Below, in pieces: positions 17,612-27,600 of a stretch of DNA of 64,000 nucleotides. The notes under the pieces were generated by a model. It searched no databases. It was not told where the DNA came from and saw only the letters and a program-made list of their open reading frames with translations. The stretch comes from Mycobacterium sp. DL592 (GTDB lineage Bacteria; Actinomycetota; Actinomycetes; Mycobacteriales; Mycobacteriaceae), in contig NZ_CP050192.1 of NCBI RefSeq assembly GCF_011694515.1, positions 1,555,299 to 1,619,298 of the forward strand, given 5' to 3'. A program made the translations under genes and the position numbers. Numbering within the stretch: the stretch's first letter is position 1; each line of letters starts with the position of its first letter.

Positions 17612-18247
17612 CTAGCCGCTTTCGCCCTCGACAGCCGAATCGGTATCGCCGACCTTGTCAATCTCGGCCGCCGCGGCGGCGATCTCGCTGGTAGTCGGCC
17701 CCGGCAGCGGCACGAAGGCGGTCCGCCGGTAGTACTTCAGCTCGCGGATCGACTCGCGGATATCGGCCAGCGCGCGATGCGCGAGCCCCTTCTCCGGCTG
17801 CCCGTAGTAGATCCGGGGATACCAGCGCCGGCACAGTTCCTTGATGGAACTGACGTCGATCATCCGGTAGTGCAGATACTCGTCCAGCGCGGGCATGTCC
17901 CGGCAGATGAAACCGCGGTCGGTGGCGATCGAATTCCCGGCCAGCGGCGCGGTCTTGGCCGACTTCACATGCGTGCGGATGTAGTCGAGCACCAGCTGCT
18001 CGGCGGCGGGCACGTCGATGGTCGAGGCCCGCACCTCTTCGGTAAGCCCCGACCGGTGATGCATCTTGGCGACGACTTCCACCATGCCGCCCAGTGCCTC
18101 GTCATCGGCGTGGATGACGACGTCGACGCCGTCACCCAGGACGTTGAGGTCGGCGTCGGTCACCAGAGCAGCGATCTCGATGAGACGGTCGGTCCGCAGG
18201 TCCAGGCCCGTCATCTCGCAGTCGATCCACACCAATTCTTCACGCAC
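17612..18247 (-). CDS. orn: Oligoribonuclease
   Basis: 211 residues. DEDDh 3'-5' exoribonuclease that degrades 2-5-nt RNA and pGpG to mononucleotides in the cytoplasm. Catalytic residues are visible: the Asp/Glu of [11 protein letters not shown] (Exo I), [18 protein letters not shown] (Exo II) and [11 protein letters not shown] (Exo III His and Asp). I start it at the GTG at 18245-18247 ([14 protein letters not shown]), because Orn proteins begin a few residues before the first catalytic Asp. It is divergent from the HerA-like ATPase gene. The window also codes a diguanylate cyclase, whose c-di-GMP breakdown product pGpG is an Orn substrate. Confidence 0.96.
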   Translation of the reverse strand: MREELVWIDCEMTGLDLRTDRLIEIAALVTDADLNVLGDGVDVVIHADDEALGGMVEVVAKMHHRSGLTEEVRASTIDVPAAEQLVLDYIRTHVKSAKTAPLAGNSIATDRGFICRDMPALDEYLHYRMIDVSSIKELCRRWYPRIYYGQPEKGLAHRALADIRESIRELKYYRRTAFVPLPGPTTSEIAAAAAEIDKVGDTDSAVEGESG

Positions 18248-18361
18248 AGCGATCCACAGTAAGCCCACGGCGCATCGCGGCGCGGTTCCACCCGCCCCGG
18301 AGCTCCGATGGCAAGTAGTGTCTTACCGGCTAACACGCAAGAAATGACGGAGGTTCGGGCC

Positions 18362-19942
18362 ATGACGAGCGAATCGACAGCGACACCTGCCCAGCAGATC
18401 GCCGCCGGCTACGCCAGCACCGGGCAGACGCTCGACCTCGGCTCCGTCGTCGTCGACGGCGTCGTCGATCCCGCCGCGCAGGTCCGCATCCCGCTGTCGA
18501 TGATGAACCGTCACGGCCTGGTGGCCGGCGCGACGGGCACCGGCAAGACCAAGACCCTTCAGGTCATCGCCGAGCAGCTCTCCGCCGCCGGCGTTCCCGT
18601 GGTGATGGCCGACATCAAGGGTGACCTCTCCGGGTTGTCCCGGCCCGGCGAAGCCAGTGAGCGCACGTCGCAGCGCGCCACGGAGACCGGCGACGACAAC
18701 TGGGTCGGCGCACCGTTCCCGGTGGAGTTCCTGTCCCTGGGCACCGAAGGCATCGGGGTTCCGGTGCGCGCGACGATCTCCGCGTTCGGTCCGATCCTGC
18801 TGTCAAAGGTGTTGGGGCTCAACGCAACCCAGGAGTCGACGCTCGGGCTGATCTTCCACTGGGCCGACCAGCAGGGCCTGCCCCTGCTGGACCTGAAGGA
18901 TCTGCGCTCGGTGATCACCTACCTCACCAGCGACGAGGGCAAAGAACAGCTCAAGACCATCGGTGGGGTGTCCTCGCAGACCGCGGGCGTCATCCTGCGC
19001 GCACTGGTCAACCTGCAAGCCGACGGCGGCGACACCTTCTTCGGTGAGCCCGCCATCGACCCCGCCGACCTGTTGCGGGTCGACGCCCAGGGCCGCGGCG
19101 TGATCACGCTCTTCGAGCTGGGCGACCAGGCGGCCCGGCCGGTGATGTTCTCCACGTTCCTGATGTGGGTGCTGGCCGACCTGTTCACCTATCTGCCCGA
19201 GGTCGGCGACGTCGACAAGCCCAAGCTGGTGTTCTTCTTCGACGAGGCCCACCTGCTGTTCAACGACGCCTCCAAGGCCTTCCTGTCGCAGGTCGAACAG
19301 ACTGTCAAGCTGATCCGCTCCAAGGGCGTCGGCGTCTTCTTCTGTACCCAGCTGCCCACCGACGTGCCCAACAACGTGCTCTCCCAGCTGGGCGCCCGCA
19401 TCCAGCACGCGCTGCGCGCCTTCACCCCCGACGACCAGGCGGCGCTGACCAAGACCGTCCGCACCTACCCCAAGACCCAGTTTTACGACCTGGCGACGGA
19501 CCTGACCGCACTCGGCATCGGCGAGGCGATCGTCACCGTGCTCTCCGAGCGGGGCGCCCCGACGCCGGTAGCGTGGACCCGGTTGCGCCCGCCGCAGTCG
19601 CTGATGGCCAGCATCGGCCCGGACTACATCAAGGCCAGCGCCCAGGCCAGCCCGCTGTTCCTCAAGTACGGCCAGACCATCGACCGCGAGTCGGCTTACG
19701 AGATGCTGGCAGCCAAGATGGCCCCGCCGCCCGAGGAGTCCGTGGGCACCGACCTGCCGCCGATCCTGCCGACCGGCATCGACCTTCCGCCGATGCCCGC
19801 GCCGGTTCAGAAGGCCGAGCCCGGTGTGCTCGACCAGGTGATGAACAGCCCGGCGTTCAAGAGCGCCATGCGCTCGGCGGGCACGGTCATCGGGCGCGAG
19901 ATCACCCGCAGTATCTTCGGAACGGGCCGCCGGGGGCGCTAG
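18362..19942 (+). CDS. HerA-like (DUF853) ATPase, Rv2510c orthologue
   Basis: 526 residues from ATG 18362, chosen because GGAGG lies at 18349-18353; an upstream ATG at 18308 lacks one. Walker A is GATGTGKTKT (~residue 55), Walker B is KLVFFFDEAHLLF, and there is a sensor-like VGVFFCTQLPTDVP followed by an arginine-finger region. This is the DUF853 branch of the HerA/FtsK superfamily of hexameric DNA translocases. In mycobacteria the cellular role is unknown. No NurA-type nuclease partner is adjacent. Its last 4 nt overlap the convergent SDR gene. Confidence 0.9.
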   Translation: MTSESTATPAQQIAAGYASTGQTLDLGSVVVDGVVDPAAQVRIPLSMMNRHGLVAGATGTGKTKTLQVIAEQLSAAGVPVVMADIKGDLSGLSRPGEASERTSQRATETGDDNWVGAPFPVEFLSLGTEGIGVPVRATISAFGPILLSKVLGLNATQESTLGLIFHWADQQGLPLLDLKDLRSVITYLTSDEGKEQLKTIGGVSSQTAGVILRALVNLQADGGDTFFGEPAIDPADLLRVDAQGRGVITLFELGDQAARPVMFSTFLMWVLADLFTYLPEVGDVDKPKLVFFFDEAHLLFNDASKAFLSQVEQTVKLIRSKGVGVFFCTQLPTDVPNNVLSQLGARIQHALRAFTPDDQAALTKTVRTYPKTQFYDLATDLTALGIGEAIVTVLSERGAPTPVAWTRLRPPQSLMASIGPDYIKASAQASPLFLKYGQTIDRESAYEMLAAKMAPPPEESVGTDLPPILPTGIDLPPMPAPVQKAEPGVLDQVMNSPAFKSAMRSAGTVIGREITRSIFGTGRRGR

Positions 19943-20745
19943 TCCCCGCCCAGCTTCTTGTACACCGCGCCGACGATCGGCGTGACGATCGACCGCGGCG
20001 CATACCCCGAAGCCACCGACATCGCCTTGGACGTCACCCCCGGAACCACGCGCATCTTGTTGCGCTCCAAGGCATCCAGTGAAATCCGCGCCGTGTACTC
20101 GGTGTCGATCCACAGGAAGTCGGGGATCAACCGCTCCACCAATGACTGTTCGGCCGGGTCGGGCAGCTCGGTGCGCACCGGGCCGGGCGCCAGCAACGTG
20201 ACGTGCACCCCGGCACTCTTGACCTCCCCGCGCAGCGACTCGCTGAACGTGTTGGCGAACGCCTTGGTCGCCGCATAGGTCGCGTTGTTCGGGATGGGGG
20301 AGTTGCCTGCCGCCGACCCGGAGATCAGGATGCCGCCGGACCTGCGGGCCACCATCTGCGGCAGCACCGCGAGCACCAGGTCGTGCACGCCAAGCACGTT
20401 GAGCTGCACCTGGGCCTTCTCGCCCTCGGGATCGAGCTTGGCCACCGGACCGAATGTCGCCGTGCCCGCGTTGGCGCACAGGATCGAGATGTCCCGGGCG
20501 GCCAGCTCGTCGGCCAGCGCGCCCCGTGCCGCCGGGTCGGCGAGGTCTACGGCCCGCACTTCGACGGTCACGCCGTAGCGATCGGTCAGCCGGGCGGCCA
20601 GCTCGGAGAGCACCTCGCCGCGGCGGGCGGTGACGATCAGGCTGTGGCCGCGGGCGGCGAGTTCGGTGGCCAGCGCCTCACCGATGCCCTGGGAGGCTCC
20701 GGTGACGACGGCGCGACTGTCCGGTGAGGGTGCGGGGACTGGCAT
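19939..20745 (-). CDS. Short-chain dehydrogenase/reductase, Rv2509 orthologue
   Basis: 268 residues. Classical SDR: the NAD(P)-binding glycine motif TGASQGIGEALATELA, the NAG motif LCANAGTATFG, catalytic Ser in ILISGSAAGNSPIPN and YxxxK in YAATKAF. The Arg after the cofactor site (TARRGEV) favours NADPH. Mycolate-reductase-like SDRs of this group (Rv2509) have been linked to mycolic acid maturation in mycobacteria; I treat that as probable by synteny. It converges on the HerA-like gene and is divergent from the MFS gene. Confidence 0.88.
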   Translation of the reverse strand: MPVPAPSPDSRAVVTGASQGIGEALATELAARGHSLIVTARRGEVLSELAARLTDRYGVTVEVRAVDLADPAARGALADELAARDISILCANAGTATFGPVAKLDPEGEKAQVQLNVLGVHDLVLAVLPQMVARRSGGILISGSAAGNSPIPNNATYAATKAFANTFSESLRGEVKSAGVHVTLLAPGPVRTELPDPAEQSLVERLIPDFLWIDTEYTARISLDALERNKMRVVPGVTSKAMSVASGYAPRSIVTPIVGAVYKKLGGD

Positions 20746-20817
20746 GCGGCCATCGTAAGGGGGGAGGCCCGGCGGGCAGGAGCGGAGCGACTTGGGGAGG
20801 TCGCTAGTCTGGCCCGC

Positions 20818-22122
20818 ATGAGCACCCCCGCGTTGGGTTCACCGATTGCCGGGCGGTCCAAGATCGTGGCGTGGGCACTGTGGGACTTCGGTGCCGTCGG
20901 CTTGATCGCCATCGTGGCCACTTTCGTCTATCCGGTTTACCTGACCAGCACGGTCGGCGCGAACCTGCCGGGCGGCACCTCGGCGGCCAGCTGGCTGGGC
21001 CGTTCGCTGACGATCGCCGGGATAACAGTGGCGCTGCTGGCGCCGCTGACCGGGGTGCTGGTTCAGGCTCCGAACCGACGCCGGGCCGCGCTGACCCTGC
21101 TGACCACGCTGGTGGTGCTATCGACCTGTGCGATGAGCCTGATCCGGGCGCAGCCCGCCTACTTCGCCGCCGGACTGCTGCTGTTGGCGTTCACCAGCGC
21201 CTGCGGGGATATCGCCAGCGTCCCGTACAACTCCATGCTCAAGCAGCTGACCACCCCGCAGAACGCCGGGCGTATCTCCGGCTTCGGCGCCGGCGCCGCG
21301 TACCTCGGCAGCGTGGCTCTGCTGGCGATCGTCTACGTTGGTTTCGTCGGCGGCACCGGCCCCACCCGCGGCCTGTTCGGTGTCCCGGTCGAAGACGGCC
21401 AGAACATCCGCGTGGCCATGCTCGTGACGGCTGGCTGCTACGCGGTCATGGCACTGCCGCTCCTGCGGACCGCGCACACGCTCAACCCGGTCGGTGAGCC
21501 CGAGCCTGCACCCGTCAGCGTGCTGGGCGGCTACCGGCAGCTGTGGCTCGACCTCAAGTCGGAGTGGCGCCGTGACCGCAACCTGGTCTACTACCTGGGG
21601 GTCAGCGCCGTCTTTAGGGACGGGCTGGCCGGTGTCTTCGCCTTCGGCGCGGTGCTCGGTGTCGGCGTCTACGGAGTCTCGCAGTCCGACGTGCTGATCT
21701 TCGGCGTGGTGGCCTCGACGGTCGCGGCCACCGGCGCGGTGGTCGGCGGCCTGCTCGACGACCGGATCGGCGGCAAGCGGGTGATCGTTGGCTCGCTGGC
21801 GGCCATGATCGTCGTCGGGCTGACCCTGCTGAGCCTGTCCGGCCCGGTGGCCTTCTGGGTGTGCGGGCTGCTGCTGTGCCTGTTCATCGGACCCATCCAG
21901 TCGGCGTCGCGCACCCTGCTGCTGCGGATGGCCAGCCACGGCAAGGAGGCGGTCGCCTTCGGCCTGTTCACCATGGCCGGGCGGGCCGCGGCCTTCCTGG
22001 CCCCGTGGCTGTTCTTCGTCTTCGTCGATGCCTTCAACGCCGACCGCGCCGGGTTGGGCGGCATCTGCGTGGTGCTGGCCGCCGGCTTGATCGGGATGCT
22101 GGCGGTGAAGGTTCCGCGCTAG
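20818..22122 (+). CDS. MFS transporter, Rv2508c-like
   Basis: 434 residues with about 12 predicted helices. It has the UMF1-like opening WALWDFGAVGLIAIVATFVYPVY, and loop motifs YNSMLKQLTTPQNAGRISGFG and the 8-9 loop GGLLDDRIGGKRVIV, the MFS A-like signature. UMF1-type proteins are implicated in efflux of nutrients or small solutes; the cargo here is unknown. Its stop overlaps the convergent Rv2507-like gene by 4 nt. Context matches Rv2509-Rv2508c-Rv2507. Confidence 0.85.
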   Translation: MSTPALGSPIAGRSKIVAWALWDFGAVGLIAIVATFVYPVYLTSTVGANLPGGTSAASWLGRSLTIAGITVALLAPLTGVLVQAPNRRRAALTLLTTLVVLSTCAMSLIRAQPAYFAAGLLLLAFTSACGDIASVPYNSMLKQLTTPQNAGRISGFGAGAAYLGSVALLAIVYVGFVGGTGPTRGLFGVPVEDGQNIRVAMLVTAGCYAVMALPLLRTAHTLNPVGEPEPAPVSVLGGYRQLWLDLKSEWRRDRNLVYYLGVSAVFRDGLAGVFAFGAVLGVGVYGVSQSDVLIFGVVASTVAATGAVVGGLLDDRIGGKRVIVGSLAAMIVVGLTLLSLSGPVAFWVCGLLLCLFIGPIQSASRTLLLRMASHGKEAVAFGLFTMAGRAAAFLAPWLFFVFVDAFNADRAGLGGICVVLAAGLIGMLAVKVPR

Positions 22123-22886
22123 GCGGCGCCGGTGCAGATGGTCAGCCCCCGCCCGGAGCGCTGCCGCACCTGAACGCCGTTGACCGACACGCTGCACGTC
22201 ACGTCACGCCCGACGTTGACCACCGCGACGCTGGCGGACCCGCGCGCCGGTGAGGACAAGCTGACTTCCTTACTCCACGGCAGCATCACGTTGAACTCGG
22301 TCTGCATGACCCCGCCGGTGTCGACGTAGGTGATGTTGATGGCCCGGCCGTCACCGTCGACCTTGTAGACGACGGTATCGGTGCCCGTCGGGCTGGTGGT
22401 TTCGCCGGGAAGCGGCGCGGTCGGGGCGCCGCTGGGTGTCGGCAGCGTGGCGACTACATCTACACGTTGCTCTACTTCTTTCTGTTCTGAATGTTACGGA
22501 GCACACCGAGATCTATACGATCATCTTCTTCGGCAGCGTCAGATGTGGCTAAGAGACAGCACCGCAACCGTGGACTCCCTCGACGAACTGGTGACGATCA
22601 CCAGCGCGATGACGAGCCCGACCACGAGCAACACGGCCACCCCGGCCAGGATCCACAACCAGCGCGGCGACTTGGGCGGTTGCGGGGGAGGCGGGTCCGC
22701 AGGTGGGTAGCCGGTGCCGGGCTGCCAGTATGTGGGCAGCTGCTCGGTGGGTTGCGTCGCCGGCGGAACGTATCCCGACCCGTAGCCGTAGTACTGCCCC
22801 GCGTAGGCGGGGTCGCCGTTCGGCGGGTAGCCGGTACCCGCCTGCTGCGTCGGGTCTGACCACTCTGTTCGACGCGGATCGCTCAT
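22119..22886 (-). CDS. Rv2507-like proline-rich membrane protein, interrupted by adapter
   Basis: From ATG 22884-22886 (GAGG ribosome site) the product begins MSDPRRTEWSDPTQQAGTGY, a Pro/Tyr/Gly-rich cytoplasmic tail, then one membrane helix (WILAGVAVLLVVGLVIALVI) and TSSSRESTVA. It then enters non-genomic sequence and a stop at ~22539. On the far side, in the same frame, it resumes as VATLPTPSGAPTAPLPGETT and ends with a small external beta domain holding a Cys pair (DVTCSVSV, LTICTGAA). This is the layout of mycobacterial proline-rich membrane proteins like Rv2507. The break is very probably a sequencing artefact, and some native linker may be missing, so do not read it as a true pseudogene. 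Confidence 0.75.
22456..22559 (+). other. Illumina Nextera i5 adapter sequence (assembly artefact)
   Basis: Positions 22490-22518 match the 29-nt P5 flow-cell sequence at 24 of 29. Bases 22519-22526 (GATCATCT) sit where the 8-nt i5 index belongs. Positions 22527-22559 match the Nextera read-1 primer plus Tn5 mosaic end (TCGTCGGCAGCGTC, AGATGTGTATAAGAGACAG) at 30 of 33. Genomic sequence restarts at 22560, directly after the mosaic end, as expected for a tagmented fragment. The 34 nt before it (22456-22489) do not fit the gene either; TACTTC-TTC-GTT there loosely resembles a nanopore adapter, which I hold only weakly. Confidence 0.93.
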
Positions 22887-23023
22887 TGCCACCTCATGCC
22901 TGCAGGGTACCGAGTCTCGGCAGCCCCTGGTTTCCCCCGAAAGCTCAGCACCGTGTTTACCACCGGTGGGCCGCGTGGAACGTGGTACCGGGTAACTGCG
23001 TGGTCAGCGACGAGTGAGGTGAC

Positions 23024-24856
23024 GTGGAGCGGGACGTTCGGGCGACATACGGCGCTTCGGTCTCACCCGATGGCACCGCCTTCGCCCATCTCGTCGACGA
23101 CGGCGGTTACCCGCGCGCAGTCCAGCGGTTCCTGCGCGGCAGGCATGCCAGCGCCTCGCGGGACGTTGAGCTGCCTGTCGACGGGCCGGTGACCAAGGTG
23201 ATCCATTCCGCCGACGGCCACTGGCTGGCCTGCCAGGTTGCCCCCGACGGTGGCACCCGCACCCAGATCTGGGTGGTCACCACCGACCCCGACGACCGGA
23301 TGGCGCGGCGGATCGATCGGATGGACACCGGCACCGCCGAGCTGATCGCCTGGGACGGCACCCGGGTGTGCGCGATCCTCACCGGGCAGGACGGAGTGGG
23401 CCAGTCCACGCTGATCGACCCGGCCGACGGTGCGGTGAGCGTGCTGGATCGCCGCTCCGGGGGCAGGCTGATCGACGCGTGGGCCGATTCGGCGTTGATC
23501 AGAGTCGGCCCGCGCGGCTACCGCGAGTTGATCATGCTGCGCGGGACGACCGAAATCGCTTTGCTCCCTTCGGATCCCGGATCGAGCACCGAGTCGGGTG
23601 TCATTCTCGACGACCACGTACCCCGTCGGCTCCGCTCGGGTCCCGACGGTGAGCTGACCACCCTTTACCCGCCGGGCGAATACGTGCGCGCTCTGATTCG
23701 CAGCGACAACGGTGCCTCGCACGCCCGCCTGCTCGAGGTCACTGTCACCCCGGACGGCGTCGCCTACCACGTCGTCGCCGAACGGGCCGGGCACGATCTC
23801 GATGAGTTCGTCGTCAGCGACGACCTGTCGACCGTGGCCCTGTTGTGGAACATCAACGGCTGCAGTGAGTTACAGATTCTGGAGTACGCCGACAACACGC
23901 TGACCGAACCGATCCCGCTACCCAACATGGTGGCCGGTGAACTCTCCATCAGCGCGGGCGGGTCACTGGTCGCGATGACGGTGCAGGGACCGGATCTGCC
24001 GCGCACTGTCGAAGTGGTGGACCCCCGGTCACGGCAGTGGGAGCGCATCGACCGCAAGCCCAGCAGTGGCCCGGTCTCGTCCGCACCGGCGTTGCACACC
24101 CTGATGGCACGCGACGGCCGCCGACTGTCGGGCTGGTTGTATCGCCCGGCGCCGCAGGTCGAACAGATCGGTGCGCTCGTCTACTTGCACGGCGGACCGG
24201 AGGGGCAGGCGCGGCCGGGTTACAGCGAGATCTTCCCGCACCTGCTCGACGAGGGAGTGACGGTGTTCGCCGTGAACGTGCGGGGCTCGGGTGGTTTCGG
24301 CCGCGAGTTCTGCCACGCCGACGACCGGGACAAGCGCTTCGCCGCGATCGACGACGTCGCCGACTGCGCCCAATACCTTGTCTCGCAAAACCATGCCGAA
24401 CCCGGTCGCATCGCGTGTGCCGGTTGGTCCTACGGCGGCTATCTGACGATGGCAGCATTGGCGTTTCATCCCGGACTGTTCGTCGCGGGGGTCAGCATCT
24501 GCGGAATGAGTGACCTGACGACGTTCTACCGCAATACCGAACCGTGGATCGCCGCCGCCTCCTATGCCGAATACGGGCATCCGGTTGCCGATCGCGCGCT
24601 TCTGGAGGCACTTTCCCCGCTGCGCCGAGTGCAGTCATTGACCGCGCCGTTGCTGGTCGTTCACGGCGCCAACGACACCAACGTGCCGGTCAGCGAGTCC
24701 GAGCAGATGGTCGAGGCGCTGCACAGACTCGGCCGAAAGGTGCGCTATCTGCTCTTCGCCGATGACGGGCACGAGATCACCCGACGCGAGAACCACACTG
24801 TCCTGGCCGGCGCGGTGGCCGACTGGCTGAAGACCTCTTTTGGCTCAAATGTTTAG
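23024..24856 (+). CDS. S9-family prolyl oligopeptidase-type serine peptidase
   Basis: 610 residues. The N-terminal ~340 residues are a beta-propeller-like region with repeated SPDG / SADG / APDG turns. The C-terminal ~250 residues are the alpha/beta-hydrolase peptidase domain: oxyanion region LVYLHGGPEGQARPGY, nucleophile in GWSYGGYLTMAALA, catalytic Asp in VHGANDTNVPVSES and His in FADDGHEITRRENH. No signal peptide is seen, so it acts in the cytoplasm on short peptides or acyl-peptides. The start is GTG 23024 with a GAGGTGA box. It stands alone and divergent from the Rv2507-like gene; M. tuberculosis has no counterpart at this point as I recall. Confidence 0.92.
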   Translation: MERDVRATYGASVSPDGTAFAHLVDDGGYPRAVQRFLRGRHASASRDVELPVDGPVTKVIHSADGHWLACQVAPDGGTRTQIWVVTTDPDDRMARRIDRMDTGTAELIAWDGTRVCAILTGQDGVGQSTLIDPADGAVSVLDRRSGGRLIDAWADSALIRVGPRGYRELIMLRGTTEIALLPSDPGSSTESGVILDDHVPRRLRSGPDGELTTLYPPGEYVRALIRSDNGASHARLLEVTVTPDGVAYHVVAERAGHDLDEFVVSDDLSTVALLWNINGCSELQILEYADNTLTEPIPLPNMVAGELSISAGGSLVAMTVQGPDLPRTVEVVDPRSRQWERIDRKPSSGPVSSAPALHTLMARDGRRLSGWLYRPAPQVEQIGALVYLHGGPEGQARPGYSEIFPHLLDEGVTVFAVNVRGSGGFGREFCHADDRDKRFAAIDDVADCAQYLVSQNHAEPGRIACAGWSYGGYLTMAALAFHPGLFVAGVSICGMSDLTTFYRNTEPWIAAASYAEYGHPVADRALLEALSPLRRVQSLTAPLLVVHGANDTNVPVSESEQMVEALHRLGRKVRYLLFADDGHEITRRENHTVLAGAVADWLKTSFGSNV

Positions 24857-24919
24857 GGAACTGTCGGACGGGTAAACCCCTGTCCGCCAAGTGGTGCGGA
24901 CTATCGAGGGAGGCTCACC

Positions 24920-25129
24920 ATGCGAGGCCGCGGAATTCTGGGAGTGATCGTGATCGTCTGGCTGCTGATCGGAGTATTCGCTACCTGGCAGCGCGGCTAC
25001 TTTTCGAACACCCAAGCCAACTGCGCTACGGCAGGGTCCATCGCTTTGACTGTCGTTGCCGGACCGTTGAACTACGGCGGCGTCAATCCCAAAGTGGCGG
25101 ACTGCAACCTGCCGCAGCCCAGCCAGTAG
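24920..25129 (+). CDS. Small single-pass membrane/secreted protein, 69 residues
   Basis: MRGRGILGVIVIVWLLIGVF forms one N-terminal membrane segment or uncleaved signal. The outside part holds two cysteines (NCATAGS and DCNLPQ), likely a disulfide, and ends PQPSQ. The ribosome site is GAGGGAGG just upstream of the ATG. Small proteins of this form are common in Mycolicibacterium, often beside the DUF6131 gene, as here (45 nt gap, same strand). Function unknown. Confidence 0.75.
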   Translation: MRGRGILGVIVIVWLLIGVFATWQRGYFSNTQANCATAGSIALTVVAGPLNYGGVNPKVADCNLPQPSQ

Positions 25130-25173
25130 TAGGGCGAAAGAAGTTCAGCAAGCAACGTTTTGAAGGAGAAACA

Positions 25174-25329
25174 ATGATTGTGTTCGGAGCGATTCTGCTC
25201 ATCCTGGGATTCGTGCTGAAGATCCAGATCCTGTGGACCATCGGCATCATCCTGCTCGTTGTCGGTGCGGTCCTGTGGCTGTTGGGTGCCGTCGGACGGC
25301 CGGTCGCGGGTCGCCGCTACTGGTATTGA
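25174..25329 (+). CDS. DUF6131-type 51-residue membrane protein
   Basis: MIVFGAILLILGFVLKIQIL begins two closely spaced hydrophobic segments, LILGFVL and IGIILLVVGAVLWLLGAVG, then a basic/aromatic tail GRRYWY. This matches the short actinobacterial DUF6131 family as I remember it. The ribosome site GAAGGAG is at 25162-25168. The stop overlaps the end of the convergent TetR gene by 13 nt. No function is known. Confidence 0.8.
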   Translation: MIVFGAILLILGFVLKIQILWTIGIILLVVGAVLWLLGAVGRPVAGRRYWY

Positions 25330-25952
25330 CCGACTGCGCGGCGCTGACGGTCGCCCGTTGTTGACAACGCGGCGACCGTCATCGCCCGCAGGACATCGCG
25401 TGAACGCCCCGGGTCGGCCTTTGCCGCCAGGGGCTTCATGCTGTGTGGGGTGGAGTTGAGCAGACCGAACACCGCGTGCGCCATCAGGCGCGCCTCGGAT
25501 TCATCGAGTGCCGGGTCGAGTTCGCGGAGCACCGACACCCACACTTCGACGTAGCTGCGCTGGGCCCGGCGCACCTGTCGCTGCGCGGCCGCAGGCAGGT
25601 TGGCCATGTCGCGGTCCTGAATTCGGATCAGGTCCGACTCGCCCAGCGCGAAGTCGAGATGGAACTCGATCAGACCCTCCAGCGCCCCTGCCGCGGTATC
25701 GGCCCCCGCCACCACCGCTTGGGCGCCGGCCAGCAGCCGGGTGCTGATGCCCACCAGGAGCTCGACCAACAGCGCTTCTTTGTTGGGGAAGTGCCGATAG
25801 ATCGCCGGGCCGCTGACCCCGGCGGCCGAGCCGATGTCCTCGAGCCGCACCGCCAGGAAGCCCTTCTCGGCCATCAGTCGTTCGGCGGCCGCCAGCAGAG
25901 CGGAGCGTCGATCCGACTTCTGCCTGCTGCGGCGGCTTGGCGCCTCGGGCAT
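25317..25952 (-). CDS. bkaR: TetR-family repressor BkaR (Rv2506 orthologue)
   Basis: 211 residues. N-terminal TetR DNA-binding domain: helix-turn-helix LEDIGSAAGVSGPAIYRHFPNKEAL (given here as the HTH block, residues ~38-62), followed by a ligand-binding C-terminal domain (QRSYVEVWVSVLRELDP, LLNSTPHSMKPL). Rv2506/BkaR represses the branched-chain keto-acid operon that starts at accD1 in mycobacteria. Here it is divergent from accD1 across 95 nt carrying three overlapping palindromes. The inducer is not certain; a branched-chain acyl-CoA or keto acid is likely. Confidence 0.9.
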   Translation of the reverse strand: MPEAPSRRSRQKSDRRSALLAAAERLMAEKGFLAVRLEDIGSAAGVSGPAIYRHFPNKEALLVELLVGISTRLLAGAQAVVAGADTAAGALEGLIEFHLDFALGESDLIRIQDRDMANLPAAAQRQVRRAQRSYVEVWVSVLRELDPALDESEARLMAHAVFGLLNSTPHSMKPLAAKADPGRSRDVLRAMTVAALSTTGDRQRRAVGQYQ

Positions 25953-25982
25953 GGAACCCTCCGGGACACGTCTGGACGTTTC

Positions 25983-27598
<1,616 letters not shown>

Positions 27599-27600
27599 CG

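Noticed and set aside
22119..22886. Rv2507-like gene as a transposon-disrupted pseudogene
   Set aside because: The inserted sequence is a commercial library adapter with a Tn5 mosaic end, in the right order with index slot; not a natural Tn5 insertion.
24862..24889. Hairpin (GGACGGG...CCCCTGTCC) after the S9 peptidase as terminator
   Set aside because: Stem is imperfect and lacks a T-run; it may have no role.
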